Shown piece by piece: positions 48,661 through 60,783 of a DNA stretch of 64,000 nt. Source of the stretch: Clarireedia homoeocarpa (Eukaryota; Ascomycota; Leotiomycetes; Helotiales; Rutstroemiaceae); contig LNKV01000007.1 in assembly GCA_001465935.1 (NCBI GenBank), positions 372,001 to 436,000 on the forward strand, given 5' to 3'. The translations under genes were made by a program, and so were the position numbers. The notes beneath the pieces were generated by a model. That model made no database searches and was not told the origin of the DNA. It saw only the letters and a program-made list of their open reading frames with translations. Numbering within the stretch: the first letter of the stretch is position 1; each line of letters starts with the position of its first letter.

Positions 48661-49521
48661 ATGTCCTCACCCCCACCAAAAGTAACCCTCCGCCCCGCTA
48701 CTCCCGCCGATTTCCCCACTCTCGCCCTCCTCGAACATCTAGCATTCGAGCACGACGCCTTCAGCGACGTGGCTTTTGGGCGTGACAGAGGTAGCCCGGA
48801 AGCGCTTGCTAAGCGGGCGCAACAGCTGGGGGAGTTGACGGCGGGGAGGTATGTTAAAGCTGTTATCGACGAGGAGGGGGTTGAGAAAATTGTAGGATTT
48901 GCGGGGTGGAGCGAGGGGGTGGGCAAGGGAAAGTCGGGAGAACCGGAAGGAAATGGGAATGCAGAAAAAGAGAAAATTAGACTTGCGGGAGGGAATGTGG
49001 AGTTGTATGAATATACTTTTGCCAAGGGGGATGAATACATGTTTGGTGCATGTGGCGATAGGTCTTGGATAAGTAAGTATATCTCCCTCCCCGTTCCCGC
49101 CCAAGCTCCCCTTTGATTCCCCTCGTCTCTCTCTTCCTTCCCCTGTGCCCTCCGCTGCTATCCCCCGATTCTTTTCCAAATCCCATCTCCCACAACGCAT
49201 CCCCATCCTCCCATCCTCCCATCCAACAACCTAACCCACTAACACACCTCACCCCCACCAACAGAGCTCAACATCCTAATAATCCACCCCTCCTATCAAC
49301 GTCGGGGTATTGGAGCAAAGCTGCTAGAAGAAGGGCTGAAAATAGCCGACGAGAGAAAAACACAAGTAGTGTTGGGAGCGAGTAAATTCGGAGTGGGGCT
49401 GTATAAAAAATATGGATTTGAGGAGGTGCACGTTTTGGAGATTGATTTGGAGGCGTATGAAGGTGGGGAGGGGATGGGGAAGGAGAGGCATGTAATTATG
49501 TGGAGGCCGGCGGCGAGGTAG
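48661..49521 (+). CDS. GNAT-family N-acetyltransferase
   Basis: Two exons, 48661-49072 and 49265-49521, give 222 residues. The N-terminus VTLRPATPADFPTLALLE is the usual GNAT beta1-alpha1. The core strand and acetyl-CoA loop are in exon 2: LNILIIHPSYQRRGIGAKLL contains the Q/RxxGxG/A signature (QRRGIGA). KFGVGLYKKYGFEEV is the closing alpha4-beta7. Substrate is unknown; small amines or protein N-termini are possible. The 192-nt intron is CT-rich. The start ATG directly abuts an A13 run. Confidence 0.88.
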
Positions 49522-50366
49522 ATTGAGAGCGAAGGGGGGGGGGGGGGGGGAGGGACTGTACTGCGGGAGTTTAGTTTAGATGGCTGGAGAAATTTATGTG
49601 CGTCGTGGACTTAGAATGTCTTGCCCAGTATAGACGGCGGTCGATGGTTATGTGCATGCGATACTATGAGTGGATAAATTATGAGCTGGAGTGCTCCATC
49701 ATGGTAATGTATTTAATTCATATGTGAGTTTCCTGGCAAGCTACTTGCTGCAGAGTTTTATACAGAGCAAATATAAACTTGCACTCTCCTTCGCGGGGGG
49801 CTAGATGGAGTTCCCGCTGACCATCAAACAGACGTAGCAGCAGCGGTGGTGGTGAAAAGCTTTACATTGCTCATCTACAACCGAACCGGAAAATGCTTTA
49901 ACTTTAGATCACAGCAATATCGATTCTGTTCTGAGTCATCAGTTTGACCATGTTGTTCCATCATAGCAGCCCCCAGGACCTAAATGCGCAACCTGCTTCA
50001 GAAATTACTAGTAGTTCTCGTACTTTGTGTTCTGGGTCGTTTCGTTTCCTTTACCAGTTCCTAGTCATTGCAGTCATGAGCATCTTCCCGGCATCGGATA
50101 TGAGTGTTGATATAACTGCTAGAATACCATCGTGGGCTGAGAGCGTATCGGTGCCTGATTGAGTTATTCACAAAACCACATTCATAGAATAAACTAGCCC
50201 AGACAACCTCAAACAGATATCTCTCGGTATATGTACGATTTAATTTAGACTATTTATATGTACTGCAACAAGGTGCGTGCTATCCAATCCCTCACTCAAC
50301 TATATACAACTGAAAGTAAATCTCCCCCCTCACTCTTTTTTTCAATCTCTCTTATTCAACCCCCGT
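49522..50366. other. intergenic, G homopolymer
   Basis: No gene is supported. A run of about 14 G (around 49537-49550) lies just after the GNAT stop. Confidence 0.5.
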
Positions 50367-52042
50367 CTAAAGACACTGCGAGTAGTAAGGGTTCTGCGTC
50401 GTACATGTGGTGCCGCTGACACAAGTTCCCGAACCCGTCCAGTTCGTTCCACCACACTGTCCCCACTTCGCGATGGTGCCTGCTGAGCCGGTGCTCGTAG
50501 CGCTGGCGCTGGTGCTGGTACCCGAAACGGTGGTTTGGGTGGTAAGCGTTGTGGTCTTGGTGACGGTCGTGTGGGGGATCGAACTACCCGTGGCGGAAGT
50601 TAGTGCTGCGGTTCCAGAAGACACAATAGCAACATTAGAAGCTGAGAAAAGAGCTGAAGAGGAAGAGACAGATGAGCACTTCTTTTTGGATGTGACAAAG
50701 GAAGAGATGGCGGAGGCGGTGGCGGAGGCGGCTTTGGTGCATGGCTTCTTGGTCGAGGTGGTGACAGCGATGGCGGTGCTGCTGGCGGCTTTGGTACAGG
50801 ATTTCTTGCTAGATGATGAGGAGATAACGACAGATGCAGATGTCGCGGCCGGCGCGACATAAGCTGAAGAAACAGAAAGAACGGACGAAGTTGAAACAGC
50901 TTGAACGGCTGAGGAAGCAACAACAGAAGGAGATTCTACAACAGCAGCAGAAGAAGCAACAGATGCTACACTAGAGGCCTCAACCGCACTGGAAGTGGGC
51001 TCAACAACAGCAGCTGATGTAGATGAAGAAACGACTGACGAAACAACGACAGAAGAGCTTGAGGGGGAAGAAGAGTCTACTGACGTTGCAGAAGAACTAG
51101 AACTTGGAGCAGCTCCGCCTGGACCCGCAACGTTGGTCGTAATTGATCCGCTCTCGATATACACGCCGCTGAAGTAGTAATCTTCGGTGGCATCGGCTTG
51201 GCCGTTAACGGGGAGTTCAAGAACTCCCAAATGCCAGTCAGCGCCGTTGGAAGAGGCGGATACGGACACGGCAGGAACGGTTAGGGTGAGGGGGTCGGAA
51301 CCGGTGGAGTGGTAGAATTCGACAGAGCCTGCGCTGAAGTCCTATTTTTGGTGTTAGGCAAAGTCATAACCATTTGGATGAATAGACACTCACAATTCCA
51401 TAAGCAACGTTATGCCAAACACCGGCTTCCCAGTTAGTGCTCCAGTGCGTGTTGCCGCTAATATCCCATCTCAACAATGGATCAGAAGTTCCAGACTCTC
51501 CACTAATCCAGCCAGACTTTAACTCGGTGAAATGGCTCTCGAAGAAGGCGATCTGATGCTCGCGGTAGATGCTAGGTGGGTTTGTGGCAGTGTGCATTAT
51601 GCTGAAATGGTAGTAGACCTTTCCAGAAGCGATGGCAGCGGTGGTTTGGGGAATCAATTCTGTTCGACGCATGTTTTGCCCGTTCCAGTAGGAGGTGCTG
51701 TCGAGGGTGAGCTTGAGGCCGGATGCACTTCCGCTATCGGCTGGGTTCTTGTAGCTGGAATCGAGAGCGAGGTAGGATCCGATGGCTTCGCTTCCGTGCT
51801 GGATTTTGTTTGTATCAGTATCCGGTTCACCCCATGATTCTCATCTATTCTAGCCCACTACATAGGGATAAAGTAGTATCCAAGGAGTTTCAACTTACAA
51901 TATAATATTGGTATGCACCAACTTGGTTGCTCCATGACCACTTGTTCAAATCGGAAATCGACTCATCATTGAATCGTCCATCCCACAAAATCGTGCTAGT
52001 CGCAGACCCAATGAGGGCTGCCAGAGCCATAGAGAAATGCAT
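50367..52042 (-). CDS. secreted GH131 beta-glucanase with C-terminal CBM1
   Basis: Three exons on the minus strand, 52042-51899, 51798-51394 and 51341-50367, give 507 residues. A short signal peptide ends near residue 16. The GH131 domain (about 17-250) is clear from TILWDGRFND, DLNKWSWSNQVGAYQYYIHG over the first junction, RTELIPQTTAAI, EHQIAFFESHFTELKSGW, and NGADWHLGVLELP. A Ser/Thr/Val/Ala-rich linker of about 215 residues contains three KKxC units. The last 33 residues are a CBM1 with WGQCGG and the usual cysteines. GH131 enzymes act on beta-1,3/1,6- and beta-1,4-glucans and are found in plant-degrading and plant-associated fungi. Confidence 0.93.
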
Positions 52043-53740
52043 TTTGTCGAGTGCCTTTAAAATTTGGGAAAGAAGTACCTCAAGTACTGAGTATAATTAC
52101 CTCCTAGGGTAGTAAATGATATATAGCTTTGTGCAAAAAAGGAATGGAAACGAAAAGGGATTTTTTTCAGAAAAGAATGAAACGAACTGATTAGCACATG
52201 GAGAAGATCAAAAGGAAGAAAGAGAAAACGGGCAAACGAAACATTTATATCCTACCTCTACTTACTATGAGCATGATGCCTGGAAGGTTCGTCGGAATAA
52301 TTGTGGTTTCTTGCGCCTTCAATTTCCCAAATTAAAGGCAAAAGACTCCCAGGTCTAAGCCTAACCGCCCAGACTTGTCGAAATGTCCGTTTCGGGCAAT
52401 TTCGCTTTATGCCAATTGACCCAACTGGGGTCATATGGACATGATTCATGTATAAAAGTAAGTTTTATGAAGAATATATGAAGATATAAAGTGATGGTAT
52501 ACTAGATTGGGGAGGTCATTAATGGCAGGACGGTCCGTAGATGAATGTGTTGTCTCATGTTTAATGTTCGCTTCGGTTCGTTCGTCTGGTGGAGAGTACT
52601 TGGTAGCATGACGGAAAACGGAAATGTGGGAACTGGAACCGTGCATATGGTAAGGTGGTAAGGTGGTAAGGTGGCAAGGCAAGGAAGGTAAGATCGAATG
52701 GCGAGAGGATTAAACGCAGGGAAGGGAAGGAAACAAGCCTGGCGCTGGATGTTTAGTTTCCTGGCGTCCGGGTTTGCGTAAATAGTGCCGTGACTCGCGT
52801 GATTCGTCTGTAAAGGGGCAATGAAATCCCAAGGAGCAGACAGATTCACACCCGCGTCCATGTCGTGATCCTCCTTGCCCCTTCTCATTCTCCCATTTGA
52901 AGAGCCTCAATCCATCCAAGTCTTGCGTATCTCGCCCCAAGTTCCCTACGGTCTCGTCCTGGCGCAACTCGCTGTCCCTCGCTCCTCCCGTAGCTGCCTA
53001 CCTCTCTATAGTATCCAATACTACTTACCAACTGCTTCACAGCTCACGATGCAATTCAATATCAACCATCCAAGATCGTCATCATATCCATCCATCTGAT
53101 CACTCTCAGTGTAACCTCATGACCGCCGGCTCTCAACTTGAGCTCACCGCGAACAGATCATCCAATTAGCTTACCTAAAAAGCATCTTACCGCTGTAAAT
53201 ATCCTAAATACCCCCTTTCAACCAAGTCACCCATCGGACCGCCTACCCCTCATCGCCATTCTTCCAGATCAATCGACCAATTCCAACTCATCATCCCATG
53301 TCAAGCTCCATCATCCCTCGCAGAAAAAAAATAGCCACCTTAATATCCGTCAGATAAATTAAGCTAATCCCGTTTCTTCATCTCTTTGAAACATTTTGAG
53401 ATCCGACAGCCCCGCTTGCTCGGTTGAGGTAGCCGCCCGGAAATGGGAACATGTGTGGCTTTTGGTGGGTATGTGGCTAGGGCGTAAATGGTGGCTTGTC
53501 AAAACCCATTCTATCTCCAATTCCTAAAGGCCATCATCATTCGCCCAAGCCATGATATGGATCAGAGCGGTCGACATCTCAAAATGCTTCAATTGGTATT
53601 GCAGTATTCTCTACAGCATGGAAAATCTTGTCGACAGTCATATTCCAATTATTCAAGGCTCTAAGATCTCCTACGACCTTCGCAGATCCCCGTCATCTTG
53701 CGCTTGCTTTAGATACCTCCCATCATACTTTGCCGTACCT
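52043..53740. other. GH131 upstream region, no gene seen
   Basis: Contains a TAAGGTGG array (about 52650-52690), otherwise no repeat or gene that can be supported. Small frames show no protein character. Confidence 0.5.
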
Positions 53741-53741
53741 T

Positions 53742-53940
53742 TTATACCTGTTCCGCATGACCAATGTCGAAAAGACCACCGCCATGAACACAAATATTCT
53801 CAATGAGAGCCTTGGGATTACCGAATCTCCTGTAGGAGGCTAACTGGCAGATGCGCAGCCAGAGGAGACGGATGTCTAGTGGTAGTTCCCGAAATGTCGT
53901 ATGGCATGCAAGTAGAGATCGCGATGCTTGTGATATTCAA
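53742..53940 (-). pseudogene. relic of a 2EXR-like protein
   Basis: An ATG-less minus-strand frame of about 64 codons contains FRELPLDIRLLWLRICQLAS, very like the start of fungal 2EXR domains (FxxLPxEIRxxIW). It continues GNPKALIENICVHGGG and FDIGHAEQV before a stop. Further fragments on the same strand, such as TVDKIFHAVENTAIP near 53600, suggest that the frame once continued. No intact gene can be built, so this is read as a fossil. Confidence 0.4.
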
Positions 53941-54851
53941 GAAGTCACCAACGCGACAGTAGATTCTACATTGTAGCTCTTGTGTCTTTTCTGAGAAGCT
54001 GCTCGAAAAGCGATGACGCACGTTAGAGTTTGTCCTCTTCTCGTACCTTAAGGTTAAATCACAACCAAGCACACTATAACGCGAAAAGGATAGATGTAGC
54101 CAGGGCTTTCTCGTACTTTTGCACATTAGTCGATGTGTTATTGGGTACCATAAATACTGAGATGTGAGAAACGTTCTCTAGGGCGCGCATCTTGAATCCG
54201 CTAGGCGCCGTGATATCAGCTCTATCTCGACGTCTAGAATAATCACGATGTTGGAACGTATATCTAGAGGCGGATATTCTGATATATTGCTACCGGCCCA
54301 ATCTTTATTAATGCCACAATTTGTACTGCAAATGCTCAGCAATGGCATTCACTCATTTACTTGCACCTCCTAACTACGTTCGCCTTTCCTTTAGCTGTTT
54401 CGGCCTTCACGTGGTCTTGGAGGCCCCGATCTAGAATTCACGGCAAAGCATATTCCACGTGGCTAGGTCGCACCAGTGTCTGACAATTCATGTATGCTAA
54501 GAGTGGTAAGCGCGGCAGAGACCCCGATCATCAGATTCTAGATACTTCCTGGAGGAGAAAGGAGTCTTAACAGTGAAGCTGGAGTCACAGATCAATACGC
54601 TGTATGTCACAGAGTCCCGTAAGGATACAAGGCACGTTTTGAACTACTAGAGTATATTCACCACTCTCTACTATCTTTTTTTCACTATTTCAATTGCATA
54701 ATCGACAGCACAATCATTCACTGATTGGGTTGTGCATCTTGAGAGGCTAACAGCTGACGATTGCCTTCACTTCGATACTCGATCGAGGAAGTGCTTCCTG
54801 AAAAATTTATCCATCTGCACAAAGCACTATTGAAAAGCATGCGCTGACCAG

Positions 54852-55686
54852 TTAGGTTACTTTCGGGCGTATTATTAGTGTCCAGTCTCTCGTGAAACCT
54901 GGCGCTGCCATGTTATGGCCCATTTCCCTAAGGTAAGTGGTGCATAGATTTGTCAGTTGTTCCGATACCGCAGGGCGATGTATGGCTAACATCAAAAGCA
55001 TCCAATAGAGTACTGAGCTCTCTCCGTTTTTCACGTACTTTACTTACCATAATGTGGTTCCTTCCTAAACCCTGTTCACCACAGTTAATTATTGCATCGT
55101 GCAGTTCATGGTTGACATCCGGGGCTTCCTGATACATTCTTTGAGCCTCATAAACATCTTTCAAGATACCGCAACGCAGCTATACGATCGGGATGTTCGC
55201 TGTCTTTCCTGACTGAACCTCTATATCTCTCCGGGCGGATAACATCGCGCAACAGATTTTCTGCTTCCCCATACCTGGTTGGCTAAATGGGCTATTCCCA
55301 TCAATACTCCTTGGTGATCGGGGCCAATTTTTCTCCTTGCTATATTCAGAACATCGAGAAATACCTTCTCCGCTTCTTCTGCGCTTCCTAGAGCACCCTT
55401 GACTCTCGCCAAGTTGCAAGCCGAAAGTAAGGTATGGGGATGTTCTTTTCCACGCGTTTCCTTACGGGTTTGATATACCTCTTCCATCGTCTTGTTCAAG
55501 ACTGAGACTCCAGTGCCTTCAATATGCAGCTCTGGCATTACCAGACTTTCTCCTGCAGTCAAAGTAGCAGGATGGGTGCTTCCTCGTACCTTCTCTAGCT
55601 CTTTCGCAGCCCGCTCGTGCGATAATCTTGCATCCGCAAATCGCTGGTACAGCATCATCAGTCTACCCTTATCGTCCAGTGCATAG
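54852..55686 (-). pseudogene. relic of a TPR/kinesin-light-chain-like (NLR-type) gene
   Basis: The minus-strand frame 55658-55221 contains two TPR-like units with the kinesin-light-chain pattern of fungal NB-ARC/NACHT proteins: EVYQTRKETRGKEHPHTLLS, then CNLARVKGALGSAEEAEKVF and IGPDHQGVLMGIAHLANQ. A frame change at about 55250 and another in the 55164-54928 frame (ELHDAIINCGEQGLGRNHIM) break the protein. The nucleotide-binding part is absent. This looks like the truncated 3' end of a STAND-type gene. No functional product is likely. Confidence 0.55.
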
Positions 55687-57340
55687 AGAGTCTCCTCATC
55701 TTATACCCCTCTTGTGTTTGACAATTGCTGGATAAGCTTATCATATAAATCATGTGCAGTTCATAGGCTGTATCCACAGCTGCCTATGAATGTTCAGGTA
55801 GCATGCAAAACAATCATCATTCCTACTGGTGGAGGGCCCGGCGGCGGTTCTCCTGTCCTAATGCCCTAAGGCACAGGAGCCGGTTACTCGGTTTACTATA
55901 TGTATCGATTGAATTTGTTGTATGGAGAAGACTCCGATGAATTTCGTCCTGAAAGATGGCTTAGGAAGGAGTTGGAAAATATCGGATGGGTATAGGGAGG
56001 CTCGCTGTGTCGGAGAAAGGTCTATACATTTACCATATCGCCTATTCCGAAGAGCAAAGTTATACCCATCAATCATATGACTATTCGATACAAAGCAAAC
56101 TTTCAGCCATAGTATCTCATGTTGTTTCACCGCAAACCCAAAGGACAGTCACTCATGGCGCATCACACCCCGCACTATCATCCCCGCCCTTAGGAAAGCG
56201 GAGAAATGCACCAAATCATATATCAGACTGTTCAGGTGAAGTTTAGCCATCGAGTTTTCATATATATACACACTTTGTGGGGGGAAAATCTTAAAAGTCT
56301 TTACTTTGGGTGGAATATCGAAGTTTTGCAGTTGATCGATGAATTAGTGCACCCAGTGGTGATGCTACACAAACAGACTCTAGATCTTTTGGTGAGGGTT
56401 CCTTGAAATCTAGTCGAAAAATGGGCTACTCTTAGTATATCATATGCCCTCCAGTTATTTATTTGTCTTTTTGGTGTTTGTTCTGCTTCATTCAATGGAA
56501 CCATGAGATCCCCTCTTAGTTCATCCTCCTATACATTCGATCTAGAGGCTTTGAACAGATTTTCTCACGTAGAGAATCAAACCTTACACATTTCACTCAC
56601 TGAGCAAGCAATCTGCATTGTATTCCTTGAGTTATATATAACTATACTAATCACTCATCAAATCCCCCTAGCGTATATTTCGTTCTTCCTACTTGTTAGA
56701 TCTTAGATCTAAGACACTCCCGAAGCGCAAGACAAAAAGCTCCGAAGCTATATCCATCAATAAACACGAAAGAGGAGAGAAGAAGGAATATAAATAGCCA
56801 TAGACATCCGTCTTTCTCTATCTCAATCGATAAAACGGTGTTGCAGGAGCTGAAACATTCAATAGGTGAAGTTATAAATATTACAGTGTAGTATGCAACA
56901 CAGGTCACTTGGCGTACAGTGAGTATATGCTGGGTGCTGGGTGCTGGACCATAGTCATGGTTTGAAAAAGAAAAGGAGCATAGTACAGTACTGGGGAAGG
57001 GAAATATATAGGCATGTTCGAAGTGTGAGAATGGATCATCTCATTGAATGATTGATGGGCAGGACAGAACAGGACAGGACAGAAGAATCTAAAGCAGGCT
57101 AGCCCGAGGAGAAGACATCCACACCCTGGCTGCTCTGAATAGTAGAAGCGAAGAGCAACAGAAAAGGAGGTCAAGAAATTGACAGGGCCCACGTACCTTA
57201 TACACGGACCATATACCGCTCCTATGATGTGTAGGATGCGTATGATGTCTATGTAAATAAACAATTAGCCGGTAACCTTACAGCAAGACCAAGTCAAAGG
57301 AGGGGCACCAAATTCGATACTTTGACGTGAGTGCAGCAGC
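55687..57340. other. intergenic, no gene seen
   Basis: Only short frames without protein features. A CTGGGTG duplication lies near 56928-56945 and GGACA repeats near 57062-57082. Confidence 0.45.
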
Positions 57341-57343
57341 GCA

Positions 57344-57702
57344 ACAGGGTCCGTACGAGTTGTGGTCTAGAAGAATACATAGTATTTCCAGGAGATAAGC
57401 ATCCATAGATGATCGCTGTAGGCAGAAAAGACAGGGTCCGTACGACCGGTTCTCGCCCTGTAAAAAAAAAAAAAGAGGGTATCCGAAGCTGAGGATTGAT
57501 TGATTGATTGATCGACTCGACTTAACCACAGTATCCGAGATGAGAAAAGTCCAAAATCGCGTCCCGAAAAAATTCAAGATGCGATTCATTCCCACGCATG
57601 CCAGGAACATTAGCAAACGCTCGAGCCAGCAGATGCAGGGTCCCTACGAGAGCGGGCAGGCAAGCTTAACAAAGACTACCGTACCAAACAGGGTCCCTAC
57701 GA
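57344..57702 (+). repeat. four dispersed direct repeats CAGGGTCCSTACGA
   Basis: The 14-mer occurs at 57345 and 57432 (with CCGTACGA) and at 57636 and 57689 (with CCCTACGA); three copies are preceded by A. Spacing is uneven (87, 204, 53 bp). The flanks differ, so this is not a simple tandem array. Confidence 0.9.
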
Positions 57703-59220
57703 AACCTCCAATAGCGAAGGTATCTATTTGTGCCGGAAAATATACCATGAGGGTTCGAGGGAATATTCAATATTCTCCTTTCTTCGCTTCTGCAGAACAG
57801 AATGGGAGGACTGTAAGACATCAAATCAACGCGGCGGACGGAGAGGTATCCGGGATTTTGGGACCCACTTGGTTAGTAGGGGTGCTTTATTGATAGTGGA
57901 TTTGATGGGAGGAGAGGAGGGGGGCGTATTACAATGAGCAGCGGAATTTCGAGGTGGAAGTGATGAAGGAGAATATAAGGGAAGAGGAAGGGGAGTTTGG
58001 CGATGGTGTGTATATAAATGGCTATTCGTCCCATTTCCAGTTTGATTGTTCGTTTCGGTATTCTGCCATTCCCCTTTTTTCCCCGGCTAGAGAAGCTCGA
58101 TTATTCGGTTCGCTACAGTACTACTGCCTCCTATCAATCAATCATAAATACACTTCGCTTCCTTTTCGCCTCCTCAATTAGAATCGGACAAACGGCGGCC
58201 TGAATAAGGACTCGGGAATATTAGTCAAGATGGATACAGTTCTGATATTGGCGTTACTCATGGTGGTGATCTTCTGTATTGGACTGGGAACGTTGGTCAA
58301 CATGTCGTTGGGACCAAGCGATGGTCCGAAGGAGGTACTCTGAATGGGATAAGGTACATACGCATGGATAGTGTTTCGTATGACTCTGGAGGGACGTCTT
58401 CTCAGCGTGAAGGGGGGGGTGGATACAGGGAAAGGGAGCTTGGAAGAATGCGCCCCGGGAGTGCAAGATGGTGATGTGGGAATTGCTTCGATTCGAGATG
58501 TCAGCTCAGGTCACCATACTTTCGATATTCCGATTTACTTCACCTTCACGAGTTCTTAAGAGCAGCATCAATGGGGCTGGCAGAGATTGGGGCGGCGAAT
58601 GTAGGGCTTCCGCATACGAATCGAATCGACTTCTATTCCGTCCAACTTATCGCAGTTCACGACGTTTACCTCTCCTTAGGCTGAACTAAGATTCTTTCGA
58701 CTATTTGAGTGCATTCAGCTTATGCAGAGGGACTCGGGATAGGGTAAGGCCGGCGAGCCTATGGACAAAAAGGAGCATATGGTGTTGAGGTTGATGGGAG
58801 GTTTCCGTTTGGATATTTGGTTTCGGAGTAATGTGATATGGTATTTTTTCGGCTAGATGGCTTCTCGAGACGTCAGATGTCGGCTCGGTTGAGTGAAGGG
58901 GGATACCATTTTAGAGTATGCAGGAAGATATAGGTGAATATAGATGTCGCCGCGAGGCTTGGAATGATTAAGCACTTAAACATGGCAGTGGCACCTGGGC
59001 ATATTTCGACAGAAATAGTCGTTTACGTGAATGTGATTACTTTTTTTGGCAAATGCCGCGAGTATAGTATTTGACACTCAGTCAAGGTCCAAGGGAGTAT
59101 ATACTATTCTTTCAGTGACATTTTTTCCCCCGAATAGTAGCACTCACCGAACAGCACAGGGTCTCAATGAACGGTTCATTTCCCCACTGTTCCTTCCTTA
59201 ATTGGTCTTTCTTCAATGGT

Positions 59221-59255
<35 letters not shown>

Positions 59256-59641
59256 GGCTGGGTGGGTTTGCCAACAATTAATTTACTACACTGGATACAT
59301 AACAATCCACAACAAGGTTCACTACTGTATGCAGAAAAACATGAACAACCTCAATAAGTCTCTTCTCATCACCGAACAAAAGTACTGTACTCCTTTATCT
59401 TACTCACCGGACAAGGGGATTTTGAAATTGCCACTGCACAGAACAATCCTCAATGACACTCACTGTATTCTACCGAACAATCCTCAAGTCATGTCAACAA
59501 AAACAACCCAATCTCAAGTGCAATCCCAGGAACTTCAGCATCATCTCATCATCTCAGAGATACGCACATACACAGGCATATATACCCAGAAACCAAGACT
59601 AGCCCACCAAGACTAGCCCACCAACATCAATCATCATCACT
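57703..59641. other. intergenic with TTTC microsatellite
   Basis: No supported gene. A (TTTC)n run lies at about 59222-59254. The right part is CA-rich and leader-like before the next ATG. Confidence 0.45.
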
Positions 59642-60157
59642 ATGTCAACCAACCCAGCCCCACCCAACTTCCCACGTTCCGAATTCCCAGAAATCACCAC
59701 GACAGAGTTGCCTCCGGTGCCATCCGGCGTACTGCCACCCGATGGCCCAACTCCCACCATACCCGACCCAAATGGGCCGCCTCCCACCCCGGAGCAGGTG
59801 GAGTTCATGAGAACCGAGACCGCGCGTTTCAAGCGCCGCACCAAGTGGTATAACGAGGCGGCGGAGCTAATGAGAGAGAAGAAGGGACACGAAAGGTGGC
59901 TCGTTCAGTATTATGAGAGGGCTGAAAAATCGTCGCGGGCCAACCTGGCATGGTGGAGAAAGGAGAAGCTGCGTGTAAGCAGCGGCAGGAGGGAGACTAA
60001 AGAGATGCGTGAGAAGAGAATGCAGATGTATGCCGCGATGGAGGCGGCTGAGAAGGGTCTTCGAGAGGCTGATATTAAGTACCAAAGAATGCAGGAGATT
60101 GAGGATTGGCTAATTGAAGGGAGAAAGGCAATGGGAATTTGGGTACACCCAGAGTAA
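59642..60157 (+). CDS. small coiled-coil protein, unknown
   Basis: 171 residues in one exon. A Pro-rich, probably disordered N-terminus (about 1-58, with PPVPSG and TPTIPDPNGPPPTPEQ) is followed by a strongly charged helical region (about 60-165: ARFKRRTKWYNEAAELMREK, EMREKRMQMYAAMEAAEKGL) that should form a coiled coil. I recognise no family. The TAA stop is followed by GTAAGT-like sequence, so an additional 3' exon cannot be excluded. Confidence 0.6.
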   Translation: MSTNPAPPNFPRSEFPEITTTELPPVPSGVLPPDGPTPTIPDPNGPPPTPEQVEFMRTETARFKRRTKWYNEAAELMREKKGHERWLVQYYERAEKSSRANLAWWRKEKLRVSSGRRETKEMREKRMQMYAAMEAAEKGLREADIKYQRMQEIEDWLIEGRKAMGIWVHPE

Positions 60158-60490
60158 GTATCTTCGGCGCCGCGGCCAGTTATAGTTATCCATCCGATTA
60201 GAATACTGTTTCTTCTCGTCAGCTAGCACCAATGATCAATTTATTCATTCATCCATGCATCCATCTCCTTGATCTATATTATAATTCTGCATAACATTCC
60301 CATCCTACTGAGTTAGGTATATAATTCTCCCAGTGCACTCTTTGATCGATAATCGATACAACCAATCCCACTAGGAATACAATGCTCTGATTCATCAAAC
60401 AGTGGAGCTCAGTGCGGTCCAAAATGTGACAAGTAGTGATACATTTGCAAAACTAGTAAGTGTGAAGAAAAGAGACGCCGTTAGCTAGCT

Positions 60491-60712
60491 ATGCCAAGCG
60501 TCTGCAGAAACCTGCCGGTGATACAGAGGACGTTGGAAGTAGAATATATTGTCCGTGCGTTGGAGAAAGCCGACATTCTGGTCGAGCCGAGGTAAGTCTT
60601 ACCCCAATTCCTTTGCAGGTAACGTAGGCAAGTGTGTCATTCCAGCGTCTTGAGCCTGGATATTGACGACGACAATCCTTTCCGAATGCCTTGGCTCATG
60701 AATCTCTGTTGA
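60491..60712 (+). CDS. possible 55-residue two-exon gene
   Basis: Exons 60491-60591 and 60646-60712, over an intron GTAAGT...TTCCAG of 54 nt, join in phase to a 55-residue product (motifs EYIVRALEKADILVEP, LSLDIDDDNPFRMPW). The strong donor and sensible acidic and amphipathic content support it, but the size is small and no family is recognised. It may be the remains of a longer gene or a small protein just upstream of the GST-like gene. Confidence 0.35.
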
Positions 60713-60783
60713 AATTGCGTGCAATACCAGTTCAATTCAAACCAATTCTCCCGTCATTGTAAGCGCAATCAATTACTCTCAAC

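Noticed and set aside
50407..50862. A 151-codon ORF on the plus strand
   Set aside because: It is the antisense of the GH131 Ser/Thr/Val-rich linker and CBM1, and the sense gene is well supported.
57504..57893. A 129-codon ORF across the CAGGGTCC repeats
   Set aside because: It has no domain, mixed composition and no start context; the repeats lie in different frames relative to it.
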